NCBI RefSeq assembly: GCF_017833035.1
Contig: NZ_JAFIBM010000001.1
Location: forward strand, 2,377,762 to 2,441,761
Reading direction: 5' to 3'
Source: Frigoribacterium sp. PvP032
Lineage (GTDB): Bacteria; Actinomycetota; Actinomycetes; Actinomycetales; Microbacteriaceae
Length of the DNA stretch: 64,000 nt
The notes below the pieces were generated by a model, which did no database searches, was not told the origin of the DNA, and worked only from the letters and a program-made list of their open reading frames with translations. This document shows, piece after piece, positions 14,630 to 26,331 of the stretch. The first letter of the stretch is position 1; each line of letters starts with the position of its first letter. Both the position numbers and the translations under genes were made by a program.

Positions 14630-17133
14630 TCACTCGCGGAGCGTCGCCCCTGATCGCTCTCCGGCGAGGCGGACGGCCCCCTGCTTCGCCTGGGTCGCCT
14701 CGGCGGCCGTCAGCGTGCGGTCGGCAGCGCGGAAGCGCAGCGCGAAGGTCAGCGACTTGGTCGCCTCCGGCAGGCCCGTTCCGCGATAGTCGTCGACGAG
14801 CCGCACGGACTCGAGCAGGTCGCCGGCGCCCTCGCGGACCGTCTCGAGCAGGTCGCCCGCGGCGACGTCCACGCCCACGACGAGCGACAGGTCCTGCGTC
14901 GCGGCCGGGTAGGACGAGATCGCCGTCGGCTGGACGGGGACGTCGGACAGGGCGAGGACACGGTCGAGGTCGATCTCGCCGACCGCGACGACGCGCGGCA
15001 GGTCGAGCTCGGCCGACACCGTGGGCAGCAGCTCGCCGGCCACGCCGACGACCTCGCCGGCGACCAGCACCTCAGCGGTGCGACCGGGGTGCAGCGACGG
15101 GTGCCGACCTGTGCGGAACACGGCCTCGGCCCCGGCGGCGCGGACGGCGAGCCGGAGGTCGTCGAGCACGTCGGCCAGGCCGGCGGCGACGGCAGGCTGA
15201 CCTGGCTGGCGGTCGACGACGTCGCCGACGACGGCCACGGCCAGGTGGCGGGGCTGCGCGGGCAGACTGGCGGCGAGCGAGGCGAGGAGCTCCTCACCGG
15301 GGCGCTCGGCACCGGCGGGGACCTCGGCCGTGCCGTAGGTCGTGCCCTCGACCGGGAGGAAGACCGTGCCGCTCTCGAACACGGACACGTCGACCAGGCC
15401 ACGAGAGGTGTTGCGGCGCACGACGTCGAGCAGCCCGGGCAGCAGCGAGCGACGCAGCTGGGGAGCGGCGGAGTCGAGCGGGTTCGCGAGCGTGACGGCA
15501 GGCACGGCTGCCCCGCCCGTCGACCCGTCGACCGAGCCGAAGGCCGCGTTCTGGTCAGGACGGACGAAGGGGTAGGCCTGGACCTCGACCGAGCCTGCCG
15601 CGGCCAGCGAGGCCGCGACCCGTCGGCGCAGCTTCTGCTCGCGAGAGAGGCCGCGCCCGGGAGGAGCCACCGGCAGGACGGACGGGATGCGGTCGTACCC
15701 GGTGATCCGGGCCACTTCTTCGACCAGGTCGGCCGACGTGCGGAGGTCGCTGCGCCAGGTCGGCGGGGTCACCTGCCACCCCTCGCCCGACTCGACGACG
15801 GCGGAGCCGACGGCGCGCAGCGCGCCCACGACCTCGTCCGCCGTGTAGTCGACGCCCATGAGGCTGGCGGCGCGGCCGCGCGGCAGCGCGACGGCCCCGG
15901 GTGCGACGGACTCGTCCAGCGAGGAGCCGAGCGCATCGGCTGTGCCGCCCGCGAGCTCGACCAGCAGGTCGACGACCCGCTGCGCCGCGGGGGCGGAGAC
16001 GGCCGGGTCGACGCCGCGCTCGAAGCGACGGGACGCCTCGCTCGGCAGCTTGTGCCGGCGGGCGCTGCGCGCGATGGAGACCGGGTCGAACGTGGCGGCC
16101 TCGATGAGGACGTCGGTGGTGCCCGCGCCCATCTCGGTGCGTGCGCCGCCCATGACGCCGGCGATGCCGACGGCACCCTGCTCGTCCGTGATGACCAGGT
16201 CTTCGACGTGGAGGGTGCGGACGGTGCCGTCGAGGGTCTGCAGCTGCTCGCCGGACGCGGCCCGGCGCACGGTGAGCCCGCCCTGCACGTTCGCCAGGTC
16301 GTAGCCGTGGATCGGCTGGCCGAGCTCGAGCATCACGTAGTTCGTGACGTCGACCGGCAGCGAGATCGAGCGGACGCCCGCGAGGCGCAGCCGCGACGAC
16401 ATCCAGGTCGGCGTGGGCCGCGAGGCGTCGATGCCCCGGACCACCCGGGTGACGAAGGTGGCCACGGCCTGGCGGCCGCGCACCGGGGCGTCGTCGACGA
16501 CGGTCACGGCGAAGCCGTCGGCCGCCGCGGGCTCGACCGTGCCGGCGGGGTCGGTGAAGGAGGCGCCGGTCGCGTGGGAGTACTCGCGAGCCACGCCGCG
16601 CATGCTGAGCGCGTAGCCGCGGTCGGGCGTGACGTTGATCTCGACGGCGGCCTCGTCGAGCCCGAGGAGCGCGATGGCGTCGGTGCCGACCTCGGGGTCG
16701 AGACCGAGCGAGCTGAGCAGGAGGATGCCGTCGTGCTCGTCGCCGAGGCCGAGCTCGCGCGTCGACGCGATCATGCCGTCCGAGACGTGCCCGTAGGTCT
16801 TGCGCGCGGCGATCGGGAACGGCCCCGGTAGCACCGCGCCCGGCAGCGACACGACGACCTTGTCGCCCACGACGAAGTTGTGGGCGCCGCAGACGATGCC
16901 GCGGACGTCGTCGGGGCCGACGGCGACCTGGCACCAGTTGATCGTCTTGCCGTTCTTCTGCGGCTCTGGCTGCAGCTCCAGCACCTGGCCCACGACGAGG
17001 GGGCCCGTCACGTCGCCGACGTGGACGTCTTCTTCTTCGAAGCCGACGGACACCAGCGCGGCGTGCACGTGCTCGAGCGAGACGTCGTCGGGGAGGTCGA
17101 CGTGCTCGCCGAGCCAACTCAGCGGAACCCGCA

Positions 17134-17134
<1 letters not shown>
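14630..17134 (-). CDS. pheT: phenylalanyl-tRNA synthetase beta chain
   Basis: The 834-aa beta subunit of the (alpha-beta)2 enzyme. In order: an N-terminal tRNA-binding OB domain (about 40-150, with GIVCGAHN), B3/B4 editing domain (about 215-390), B5 (about 405-475), the catalytic-like core, and a C-terminal anticodon-binding FDX domain (about 740-834). The ATG at 17134 shares one base with the pheS stop (TGATG). A longer frame running into pheS is a shadow. The normal bacterial length argues against truncation. Confidence 0.97.
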
Positions 17135-18246
<1,112 letters not shown>

Positions 18247-18289
18247 TCACGGATCCGGGGAGGAGCGGGCGGTGCGGTGCGGTGACCTG

Positions 18290-19234
18290 TCAGCGACCGC
18301 CTCCGCCGCCTCCGCTGGCGTCCCCGGTCGTCGCGGGGATGTTCGGACGCCCGGCACGGGCGAGGAGGCCAGGGCCGCCGAGACCGCCCCCGCCGCCCTT
18401 CGTCCGGATGACGCCGCGTCGGCCCGTGCGTCGGTCGACGACCCGCACGACGTAGGAGAAGACGAGGTTCGTGATCAGGTAGACGACCAGCACGACCGCG
18501 AACAGCGTGAACGTGTAGGTGCTGCCGTAGGAGGTGCCGAGCCGGTTCAGCCCCTGCCTCGTGAGCTCGACGTAGCCGACGATGTAGCCGAGTGAGGTGT
18601 CCTTCAGCAGGACGACCAGCTGAGCCAGGATGATCGGCAGCATCTGGCGGAACGCCTGGGGGAACTCGATGGCGAAGCGCGTCTGCACCGGCGAGAGGCC
18701 GATGGCGAGCCCCGCCTCGCGCTGGCCCCGCGGAAGGGCCGCGATGCCGGAGCGCAGGGCCTCGCCGATCAACGCGCCGTTGTAGACGGCCAGCGCCGCC
18801 ACGACGGCCCAGAACGCGCCCGTCGAGAAGACCAGCAGGATGAACAGCATCATCAGCAGCACGGGCATGCCGCGGAAGAACTCGAGGACGATCGTGGTCG
18901 GCACCCGGACCCAGGCGGTGCGTGCCGTGCGGAGGAACGAGAACAGCACGCCGATGGCGACCGCGAGCACCGACGCGACGGCGGCGGCCTGCACCGTGGC
19001 CAGCCAGCCTCGGCCGATGTTCCGCCACAGGTTGCGGTCGAGCAGGATGTCCCACCGGGAGGGGTCGAGCACGCTGGCGGTGACGGCGCCGTTGGCGCTG
19101 ACGCGCGGGCGGCCGAGCAGGTACGCGACGTAGGCGACGAGCGCGAGCACGAGGACCACGCCCACCACCGAGATGATGCGCGAGGTACGGCGGGACTTCG
19201 GGCCAGGGGCGTCGTAGAGGACGTTCGTGCTCAT
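18290..19234 (-). CDS. gluD: amino-acid ABC transporter permease (GluD-like)
   Basis: Inner-membrane subunit of a polar amino-acid importer, 314 aa. It has an N-terminal membrane helix (about 20-42), a His/Glu/Gln/Arg/opine-type TM cluster and the EAA loop segment beginning EALRSGIAALPRGQREA that docks the ATPase. The C-terminal tail of about 45 residues is Gly-rich and basic, ending in a run of six Gly; it is unusual and probably disordered. ATG at 19234 overlaps the gluC stop (ATGA). Glutamate specificity is inferred from gene order only. Confidence 0.9.
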   Translation of the reverse strand: MSTNVLYDAPGPKSRRTSRIISVVGVVLVLALVAYVAYLLGRPRVSANGAVTASVLDPSRWDILLDRNLWRNIGRGWLATVQAAAVASVLAVAIGVLFSFLRTARTAWVRVPTTIVLEFFRGMPVLLMMLFILLVFSTGAFWAVVAALAVYNGALIGEALRSGIAALPRGQREAGLAIGLSPVQTRFAIEFPQAFRQMLPIILAQLVVLLKDTSLGYIVGYVELTRQGLNRLGTSYGSTYTFTLFAVVLVVYLITNLVFSYVVRVVDRRTGRRGVIRTKGGGGGLGGPGLLARAGRPNIPATTGDASGGGGGGR

Positions 19235-19905
19235 CGCAGGACCGCGACCTTCTTCTCGACCAGGGCCGCGACGCGGCCCAGGGTGATGGTGACGACCAGG
19301 TAGAACACGGCCACCGACAGCAGCGTCGTGATGACCGCGTCGCCGCGGGAGTTCGCGATGAAGCGCCCGGCGGCGAACAGCTCGGCGACGAAGAAGCCGC
19401 CCGCGACCGAGGTGTTCTTCGTGAGGGCGATGATCACGTTGATCAGGGGCGGGATCACCATGCGGATCGCCTGCGGCATGATCACGAGCGTCAGCGTCTG
19501 GCCGAAGCCCAGTCCGATGCTGCGGGCGGCCTCGGCCTGCCCGACGGGGACGCCGTTGACGCCGGAACGGACTGCCTCTGCCACGAAGGGCGAGGTGTAC
19601 AGCGTCAGGCCGATCACCGCGAGCGGGAAGTAGCCGATGCCGACGCCGAGGTACGGGAGCACGAAGGCACAGAAGAAGAGGACGAGCGTCAGCGGGACGT
19701 TGCGGATCGCCTCGGTGTAGACCGTCGCGAAGACCCGGAACGAGCCCACGGGCGAGATCCGCATGGCCGCGACGACGAAGCCGATCACGATCGCGCCGAC
19801 GCCCGAGAGAGCCAGGAGCTGCAGCGTCGTGACGAAGCCGCCCCAGAAGCGGGGCCAGTTGTCGGTCACGGCGTCGAAGCCGGGGATGACGTCCAGGGGG
19901 TTCAC
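19231..19905 (-). CDS. gluC: amino-acid ABC transporter permease (GluC-like)
   Basis: Second permease subunit, 224 aa, with about five membrane helices and an EAA loop beginning EAVRSGVNGVPVGQAEAARSIG. It would form a heterodimer with the downstream permease. The GTG start at 19905 is preceded by TGAGGA. A stable hairpin lies between this gene and the binding-protein gene upstream, which likely reduces permease expression relative to the binding protein. Confidence 0.92.
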   Translation of the reverse strand: MNPLDVIPGFDAVTDNWPRFWGGFVTTLQLLALSGVGAIVIGFVVAAMRISPVGSFRVFATVYTEAIRNVPLTLVLFFCAFVLPYLGVGIGYFPLAVIGLTLYTSPFVAEAVRSGVNGVPVGQAEAARSIGLGFGQTLTLVIMPQAIRMVIPPLINVIIALTKNTSVAGGFFVAELFAAGRFIANSRGDAVITTLLSVAVFYLVVTITLGRVAALVEKKVAVLR

Positions 19906-19955
19906 GAGTGTGTCCTCAGATCAGGGCGGTGGCCCGGAGGGGGCAGGAGGCGGTG

Positions 19956-19991
19956 GCGGGCACCGCGCGCAGGTCGCGACGCGGTGCCCGC
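19956..19991 (-). promoter_or_regulatory. intercistronic hairpin between gluB and gluC
   Basis: A perfect 12-bp stem (GCGGGCACCGCG with CGCGGTGCCCGC) and 12-nt loop, starting 8 nt past the gluB stop. It is a likely partial terminator or 3'-end stabiliser allowing more binding protein than permease. Confidence 0.6.
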
Positions 19992-19999
19992 CGGTGTCG

Positions 20000-20878
20000 C
20001 TAGTAGCGGTCGATCGCCGGGGGCTCGGGGGTCTCGAGGACCTTGCCGGCCGTCGCCTCCCACAGCTCGTCCCAGGTGCCGTCGTCCTCGGCGTCCTGGA
20101 GCGTGTCGTTGACGAACCCGCGGAAGTCGGTGTCGTCGAGCGCCAGGCCGATGCCGTAGGGCTCCTCGGTGAAGGGTGCGCCGACGACCTCGAACTCGCC
20201 CTCGTTCTGGTCGGCGAGACCGGCGAGGATGACGTTGTCGGTCGTGACGGCCTGGACCGCGCCCGTGCGGAGCGGCTCGAGGCAGTTCGAGTAGGTGTCG
20301 GTCGCGATGATGTCGGTCGGCGCGCTGACGTACTCGGCGATGTTCGCCTCGCTGGTCGAGCCGCTGACGGTGCAGACCTTCTTGCCCGCGAGGTCGTCGA
20401 CGCTCTCGATGCCGTCGGGGTTGCCCTCGAGCACCAGCAGGTCCTGACCGGCCTGGTAGTAGGGCCCGGCGAACGAGACGACCTCCTTGCGGGCGTCGTT
20501 GATCGTGTAGGTGGCGATGACGAGGTCGACGTCGCCGTTCTGGATGAACGGCTCGCGGTTGGCGGAGACCGTCTCGACCCACGTGATGCCGCTGGCGGGG
20601 ATGCCCAGCTTGGCGGCGACGAGCTTGCCGATCTCGGCGTCGAAGCCCTGCGGCGTGCCCGAGCCGTCGTCCAGGCCGAAGAGCGGCTGGTCGAACTTGG
20701 TGCCGATGGTGATCTCGCCGGCCTCGGCCAGGCGCGCCATCGTGGTGCCGTCCTGGAAGTCCGCGACCTCCTCGACGTCGACCGAGCTCTCGGGGGCGGC
20801 CGAGTCCGTGCAGGCCGAGAGGCCGAGCACCGTCACGGCCGCTGCGGCTACGGCGACGAATCCCTTGCTGAGTCGCAT
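20000..20878 (-). CDS. gluB: amino-acid ABC transporter substrate-binding lipoprotein (GluB-like)
   Basis: Exported solute-binding protein of 292 aa. A signal peptide with lipobox LSAC (Cys at about 23) predicts lipid anchoring. The mature part is a family 3 periplasmic-type binding fold, with GEITIGTKFDQPLFG at the start and the GFDAEIGKLVAAKLG segment, which is typical of glutamate/glutamine/aspartate binders. An AAGGAG site precedes the ATG. It is flanked by its ATPase and permease genes. The ligand is inferred. Confidence 0.92.
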   Translation of the reverse strand: MRLSKGFVAVAAAAVTVLGLSACTDSAAPESSVDVEEVADFQDGTTMARLAEAGEITIGTKFDQPLFGLDDGSGTPQGFDAEIGKLVAAKLGIPASGITWVETVSANREPFIQNGDVDLVIATYTINDARKEVVSFAGPYYQAGQDLLVLEGNPDGIESVDDLAGKKVCTVSGSTSEANIAEYVSAPTDIIATDTYSNCLEPLRTGAVQAVTTDNVILAGLADQNEGEFEVVGAPFTEEPYGIGLALDDTDFRGFVNDTLQDAEDDGTWDELWEATAGKVLETPEPPAIDRY

Positions 20879-20935
20879 GTCGTTCTCCTTGCTGGGTGAC
20901 CCGGCCGACGGTCGACGTCCGGGAGTCTGGGGGCA

Positions 20936-20971
20936 CCTCCTCGGCCTGACCGGCAGAGGGGCACGAGGAGG
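20936..20971 (-). repeat. hairpin between gluA and gluB
   Basis: CCTCCTCG pairs with CGAGGAGG over a 20-nt loop in the gap between ATPase and binding-protein genes. It belongs to the recurrent GAGGAGGCGC palindrome group. It could be a processing site or a weak attenuator. Confidence 0.4.
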
Positions 20972-20996
20972 CGCGTCGCGAGCGAGGCGCCGCGGC

Positions 20997-21734
<738 letters not shown>

Positions 21735-21816
21735 GGGTCCACACAAACAGACGCCCGGAAGGGGGTCAAACTCACAGCTCTTTCGTAACGCAACCGAAAC
21801 GAGCCGTCCGGTCGGG

Positions 21817-22641
21817 CTACGAGCGCTGGGCGAACGCGCTCTCGTAGAGGCACACGGAGGCGGCGGTCGCCAGGTTCATCGACTCGGCGTGACCGTAGAT
21901 GGGCACCACCACCGCGCGGTCGGCCCTGGCGAGGTCGTCGTCGGTCAGCCCGCGCGCCTCGTTGCCGAAGAGCCAGGCCGTCGGGGCGTCGAGGACACCG
22001 TCCTGCCGCGCCTGGAGCAGATCGTCGCCCTTGACGTCGGCGGCGATGACCTGGATGCCGGCCTCGGCGCACCGCGCCACGACGCTGGCCAGGTCGATGC
22101 CGACCGCGACGGGGACATGGAAGAGAGAGCCGGTCGTGGCCCGCACGACCTTGGGGTTGTAGAGGTCGACGCTCCGGCCGGTCATCACGACCGCGTCCGC
22201 CCCTGCGGCGTCGGCGGCACGGATGATCGTGCCGGCGTTGCCCGGGTCGCGCACCTCCTCGAGGATGGCGATGAGCTTCGGCCCGCCGTCGTCGCCCTCG
22301 GCGAAGATGTCCTTGACGGACGTCGGGAACTGGCGGCAGACCGCGACCACGCCCTGCGGGGTCACGGTGTCGGCCATCGCGTCGAGCACGGCTTCCGTGA
22401 CGAACTCCGCCTCGAGCCCCGCCTCGCCGGCGGCGTCGGCGAGCCCCGGGTGCCGCTCGAGGGCGGTGGGCGTGACGTAGAGCTCGAGCACCAGCTCGGG
22501 ACGGAACGCGAGCGCCTCGGACACCGCCTGCGGCCCCTCCAGCAGGAACAGCCCCGTCTCGGTGCGGGCGTCGCGCTTCGAGAGCTTCGCCACCGCCCGG
22601 ACTCGCGGCGAACGGGGGTTGTCGATCAGAGGGGTGCGCAC
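21817..22641 (-). CDS. TrmH/SpoU-family RNA 2'-O-methyltransferase
   Basis: SAM-dependent RNA methylase of 274 aa. The N-terminal part (1-100) is an RNA-binding substrate domain of the L30e type. The C-terminal SPOUT domain has [16 protein letters not shown] (motif 1), LFGNEARGL (motif 2) and [18 protein letters not shown] (motif 3, knot). It is probably a 23S rRNA methylase. Other family members act on tRNA, so the target is unsettled. GTG at 22641 is preferred to GTG at 22659, because CATAGT lies 6 nt before it. It sits after the ribosomal-protein operon terminator. Confidence 0.9.
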   Translation of the reverse strand: MRTPLIDNPRSPRVRAVAKLSKRDARTETGLFLLEGPQAVSEALAFRPELVLELYVTPTALERHPGLADAAGEAGLEAEFVTEAVLDAMADTVTPQGVVAVCRQFPTSVKDIFAEGDDGGPKLIAILEEVRDPGNAGTIIRAADAAGADAVVMTGRSVDLYNPKVVRATTGSLFHVPVAVGIDLASVVARCAEAGIQVIAADVKGDDLLQARQDGVLDAPTAWLFGNEARGLTDDDLARADRAVVVPIYGHAESMNLATAASVCLYESAFAQRS

Positions 22642-22675
22642 GCGACCACTATGCCGCACGGGGCCCGGAGAACGA

Positions 22676-22713
22676 CGGAGGGCCCGGACAGCGTGTGCTG
22701 TCCGGGCCCTCCG
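22676..22713 (-). terminator. terminator of infC-rpmI-rplT
   Basis: A perfect 17-bp stem (22676-22692 with 22697-22713) and a GTGT loop, about 34 nt after the rplT stop. It is the strongest hairpin of its kind in the window. Confidence 0.9.
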
Positions 22714-22746
22714 GAGGTGGTGCTGGTGATGCTGACGCAGTGCGTG

Positions 22747-23139
22747 CTACGCGGCGACCGTGGCCTTGGGGGCCGAGGTGTCGGCGGGCAGCGCGGCCTT
22801 CGCCGTCGCGACGATCGACGCGAAGGTGGCGGGCTCGTGCACGGCCAGCTCGGCGAGGATGCGGCGGTCGACCTCGATGCCGGCCAGGGACAGGCCCTGG
22901 ATGAGGCGGTTGTAGGTCAGGCCGTTCTGACGCGACGCGGCGTTGATGCGCTGGATCCACAGGCGACGGAACTCGCCCTTGCGCGCACGGCGGTCACGGT
23001 ACGAGTAGACGAGCGAGTGGGTGACCTGCTCCTTGGCCTTGCGGTACAGGCGCGAACGCTGACCGCGGTAGCCCTCGGCGCGCTCGAGGATGACGCGACG
23101 CTTCTTGGCGGCGTTGACCGCTCTCTTGACTCTTGCCAT
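22747..23139 (-). CDS. rplT: 50S ribosomal protein L20
   Basis: Early 23S assembly protein of 130 aa with the typical start [15 protein letters not shown], the [17 protein letters not shown] segment and the [10 protein letters not shown] motif. The length slightly exceeds the usual 117-120 because of an Ala-rich tail. AGAGGA precedes the ATG. It is last in the infC-rpmI-rplT operon, 30 nt after rpmI. Confidence 0.98.
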   Translation of the reverse strand: MARVKRAVNAAKKRRVILERAEGYRGQRSRLYRKAKEQVTHSLVYSYRDRRARKGEFRRLWIQRINAASRQNGLTYNRLIQGLSLAGIEVDRRILAELAVHEPATFASIVATAKAALPADTSAPKATVAA

Positions 23140-23169
23140 TTTCTTGTTCCTCTACGTTCGTGTCAGCGG

Positions 23170-23364
23170 TCAGTGACCGAGAAGCTTCTTGGCGACCTTG
23201 GCGTCGGCCGGGGCCAACAGCTGGTCCTGGTTGAGGCGAGCCTTGCGGCTGGCGCTCTTCACCTCGAGGTTGTGGCGCATGCCGGCCTGCTGCTTCATGA
23301 TCTTGCCGGAACCGGTGACCTTGAAACGCTTCTTGGCACCGGAGTGGGTCTTCTGCTTGGGCAT
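23170..23364 (-). CDS. rpmI: 50S ribosomal protein L35
   Basis: Small basic ribosomal protein of 64 aa ([20 protein letters not shown] start, typical of the family). It lies 3 nt downstream of the infC stop and upstream of rplT, in the conserved order. No strong ribosome-binding site is visible, so translation may depend on infC coupling. Confidence 0.98.
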   Translation of the reverse strand: MPKQKTHSGAKKRFKVTGSGKIMKQQAGMRHNLEVKSASRKARLNQDQLLAPADAKVAKKLLGH

Positions 23365-23367
23365 GTG

Positions 23368-23994
23368 TTACTTGCTCTCTTCTGTCGGCTCGGCCGGTGC
23401 ATCGGCCGCCGCCTTGTCGGACGTGGGGTGCTTCGGGGGCTTGTTCGCCGCCTTGCGAGCTTCGGCCTCGGCCTTCGCCTCGGACTTGTTCTTGTGGGGC
23501 CCGATCACCATGACCATGTTGCGGCCGTCGATGGTGGGGGTGGACTCGACACTGCCCAGCTCGGACACGTCCTCAGCGAAGCGCTGGAGCAGACGCACGC
23601 CCTGGTCGGGACGCGACTGCTCGCGACCGCGGAACAGGATCATGGCCTTGACCTTGTCGCCGCCCTCGAGGAAGCCCTCGGCGCGCTTGCGCTTGGTCTC
23701 GTAGTCGTGCTTGTCGATCTTCAGACGGAACCGGACCTCTTTGAGGATGGTGTTCGCCTGGTTGCGTCGGGCCTCTTTCGCCTTCTGCGCAGCCTCGTAC
23801 TTGAACTTCCCGTGATCCATGATCTTGGCCACGGGAGGCTTCGAGTTGGGGGCCACCTCGACCAGGTCGAGTTCGGCCTCTGCGGCGAGACGCAGCGCCA
23901 TGGCGATGGGAACGACGCCGATCTGCTCACCTGCAGGCCCCACGAGGCGGACCTCGGGGACGCGGATACGGTCGTTCGTACGGGGATCGCTGAT
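23368..23994 (-). CDS. infC: translation initiation factor IF-3, probable AUC start
   Basis: Binds the 30S subunit, checks initiator tRNA and start codon. 208 aa, with an N-terminal domain beginning [19 protein letters not shown], the linker rich in KAKEARRNQ, and a C-terminal domain with [14 protein letters not shown]. No ATG, GTG or TTG lies in frame near the conserved beginning. An ideal GAGGAG site sits 6 nt before ATC at 23994, so I take ATC as start. E. coli infC uses AUU for self-control by IF-3, so autoregulation is a reasonable inference. A lysine- and proline-rich tail ends the protein. Confidence 0.93.
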   Translation of the reverse strand: MSDPRTNDRIRVPEVRLVGPAGEQIGVVPIAMALRLAAEAELDLVEVAPNSKPPVAKIMDHGKFKYEAAQKAKEARRNQANTILKEVRFRLKIDKHDYETKRKRAEGFLEGGDKVKAMILFRGREQSRPDQGVRLLQRFAEDVSELGSVESTPTIDGRNMVMVIGPHKNKSEAKAEAEARKAANKPPKHPTSDKAAADAPAEPTEESK

Positions 23995-24288
23995 GCGGAA
24001 CTCCTCTGTCGTTGCTTCGTCACCTGCCGACCCGGAGGGGCGGAAGGGAAAGAGGAGGTTCGCGCACCGGTCGCTCTCGCGGCCCGTGCCGTCTCTCGAC
24101 GGCCGTGCACTGCACCCTGGCTGCCCGGCCCGCTCCGCCTCGAGGATCGCTCTTCGGGGTGGTGCAGATCGAACGGGGTGCCAACAACCCGGTAACCTCG
24201 TGTGACGGTCAAGCGCGGGTGGGAGAATCTCCACTTTCGCACGCAGCAGACGCTGCGAGCCTGGAGAAGCCTAGCAGAGGATCAGCAC

Positions 24289-24684
24289 GTGAGCCACACC
24301 CCGCACACCCACCCCGCCGACGGCCATGACGACGCTCCCGTCGGCATCCCGGTCGAGCACCCGTCCGACGCCGTCCGCGACATCGCCGACGTCAACGCCG
24401 TCGAGGTCATCAACACCGTCGCGGTGCACCTGATGAGCGCCGCAGCCGTGAAGGTCGGCCTGGCCGACGATCCCGCGGCGCAGACCGACCTCGACGAGGC
24501 GCGCAAGCTCATCTCGTCGCTCGCCGGCCTCGTCGTGGCCAGCGCGCCCGAGATCGGCGACCAGCACGCCCGCGCGCTGCGCGACGGCCTCCGTTCACTG
24601 CAGCTCGCCTTCCGCGAGGCCAGCTCGATCCCCGACGCCGTCGGCAAGGGCCCCGGCGAGAAGCTCACCGGCCCGGTCACCTGA
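24289..24684 (+). CDS. DUF1844 family protein
   Basis: A 131-aa cytoplasmic protein of unknown function, conserved in Actinobacteria next to infC. A His/Asp-rich N-terminus (about 1-35) precedes the DUF1844 core VEVINTVAVHLMSAAAVKVGL and a helical Ala-rich half. The GTG start at 24289 follows AGAGGA with 7 nt spacing. The longer upstream frame overlaps the infC leader and is unlikely. It is divergent from infC and convergent with the SseB-like gene. Confidence 0.85.
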   Translation: MSHTPHTHPADGHDDAPVGIPVEHPSDAVRDIADVNAVEVINTVAVHLMSAAAVKVGLADDPAAQTDLDEARKLISSLAGLVVASAPEIGDQHARALRDGLRSLQLAFREASSIPDAVGKGPGEKLTGPVT

Positions 24685-24727
24685 CGCGGGTCGGCGCCTG
24701 ACGCAGGTCGGCGCCTGACGCAGGTCA
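24684..24727. repeat. short direct repeats between convergent genes
   Basis: About two and a half copies of a 17-bp unit (TGACGCAGGTCGGCGCC type) fill the 40-bp gap between the DUF1844 gene and the SseB-like gene. Probable replication slippage. Confidence 0.6.
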
Positions 24728-25510
24728 GGCCGGGACGACGCTGACGGACATGCTGTCGACCCGGTCCACGATCAGCGGGTCGGCCTGCCAGGACGACTGG
24801 AGGCGCTGCAGCAGCCCGCCGAGCTGCTCCTGGTCCAGGCCGGCCCGCACGGCGAGCCGGACGACGATCTCCGGCGTGCCGAGGCGCGCGCCTCGGTAGC
24901 CGGGCGAGATGGCCAGGCCGACCAGCGCCTCCTCGTCGGTCGACGCGGCGAGGAACGCCTGCAGGACGGCCTCGTCGGCGTGGGCCGGGACCCAGGGGAC
25001 GTCCTGGGCGATCGCCCAGAGGGCAGGTCGCCGCACGCCGAACTCGGTGGGAGAGCCCGGGTCGAGCACCAAGTGCTCGGTCGACTCCGCGACGGCAGCC
25101 AGTGCGACCCGTCGCGCGTCGACGGGGACGGGGCGCGCCACGGCGTCCCAGCGGCCGAGGGCCTCGACGCTCGTGAACGCCGGCAGCACCGCACGGCCGT
25201 CGGGGCCGGCCACGGTCACGATCGACAGTTCCTGCGTCTTGTCGACGCGGCGACCGTGGTCGTCGAGCCCCTCCTCCCCCGCGACCGCGACGAGCGGGAT
25301 CAGCAGGCGAGCGGGGCGCAGAGCGTCGACGACCTCGTGCTCGGGCAGCCCGCCCGTGCCGAAACGGACCAGGGCCTCGAGGAGGCGCGGGTCGGCCGAG
25401 CCGTCGTCGCCCGCGTGGGCCGTGTCGTGGTGGTCGAAGGTGCGGCCCGCGAAGGGCCGGCCGGCACTGTCGGCCGCGGGGGCGGGCTCGTGGTCGTGGT
25501 CGTGGCTCAC
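24725..25510 (-). CDS. SseB-like N-terminal domain protein in the his operon
   Basis: 261-aa protein without signal peptide. It has a His/Asp-rich N-terminus, then an SseB/Pallilysin-like alpha-beta domain: [13 protein letters not shown]..., [24 protein letters not shown], then [18 protein letters not shown]-type strands. A C-terminal extension of about 100 residues follows. The GTG start overlaps the priA stop (GTGA), so it is cotranslated with the histidine gene. The family's function is unsettled; rhodanese-adjacent and secretion roles have been proposed. Association with priA is seen in related actinobacteria. Confidence 0.75.
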   Translation of the reverse strand: MSHDHDHEPAPAADSAGRPFAGRTFDHHDTAHAGDDGSADPRLLEALVRFGTGGLPEHEVVDALRPARLLIPLVAVAGEEGLDDHGRRVDKTQELSIVTVAGPDGRAVLPAFTSVEALGRWDAVARPVPVDARRVALAAVAESTEHLVLDPGSPTEFGVRRPALWAIAQDVPWVPAHADEAVLQAFLAASTDEEALVGLAISPGYRGARLGTPEIVVRLAVRAGLDQEQLGGLLQRLQSSWQADPLIVDRVDSMSVSVVPA

Positions 25511-26256
25511 GACACCGACGCGACGTCGAGCGCGGCGGCGAGGGTGAAGGCGCCGGAGTACAGGGCCTTGCCGACGATGGCGCCCTCGAGGCCGAGCGGG
25601 ACGAGCTCACGGAGGGCCGCGATGTCGTCGAGGCTCGAGATGCCGCCGGAGGCGATGACCGGGCGGTCGGTGCGCTCCATCACCTGACGGAGCAGGTCGG
25701 TGTTCGGCCCGGTCAGGGTGCCGTCCTTCGTCACGTCGGTGACGACGTAGCGGGCGCACCCCGCGTCCTCGAGCCGGGCGAGGACGGTCCAGAGGTCGCC
25801 GCCGTCCTCCGTCCAGCCGCGTGCGGCGAGGGTCGTGCCCCGCACGTCGAGGCCCACCGCGACGGCCTCGCCGTACTCGGCGATGACGTGGGCGGCCCAC
25901 TCGGGGTTCTCGAGCGCGGCGGTGCCCAGGTTGATGCGCTTGACGCCCGTGCTCAGGGCGTCGTCGAGCGACCGGTCGTCGCGGATGCCGCCGCTGAGCT
26001 CGACGTCGATGCCCTTGACCTGCTTGATGACCTTCTTGATGATCGACCGGTTGTCGCCCCTGCCGAAGGCCGCGTCGAGGTCGACGAGGTGCAGCCACTC
26101 GGCGCCCTGCGACTTCCAGTCGTCGGCCGCCGCCACGGGATCGCCGTAGCCGGTCTCGGTGCCCGCCTCGCCCTGCGTCAGGCGGACGGCCTGCCCGCCC
26201 GCGACGTCGACGGCAGGGAACAGGGTGAGGCCGGGGGTCGTGCAGAAGTCGCTCAT
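25507..26256 (-). CDS. priA: bifunctional phosphoribosyl isomerase PriA (HisA/TrpF)
   Basis: A (beta-alpha)8 enzyme of 249 aa isomerising ProFAR for histidine synthesis. In Actinobacteria this family also does the TrpF step of tryptophan synthesis. Visible signatures are [15 protein letters not shown] with the catalytic Asp, [22 protein letters not shown] and [12 protein letters not shown] with the second Asp. Bifunctionality follows from lineage and cannot be proved here. It starts with ATG, 75 bp after hisH, and overlaps the SseB-like gene. Confidence 0.94.
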   Translation of the reverse strand: MSDFCTTPGLTLFPAVDVAGGQAVRLTQGEAGTETGYGDPVAAADDWKSQGAEWLHLVDLDAAFGRGDNRSIIKKVIKQVKGIDVELSGGIRDDRSLDDALSTGVKRINLGTAALENPEWAAHVIAEYGEAVAVGLDVRGTTLAARGWTEDGGDLWTVLARLEDAGCARYVVTDVTKDGTLTGPNTDLLRQVMERTDRPVIASGGISSLDDIAALRELVPLGLEGAIVGKALYSGAFTLAAALDVASVS

Positions 26257-26331
26257 GGTGTCTCTCTCGCGGACGTGCCGCGTGCTGTCGCCGACGTGGG
26301 CCGGGATCGCGGTCGGGTCAGGGGGTGCAGG

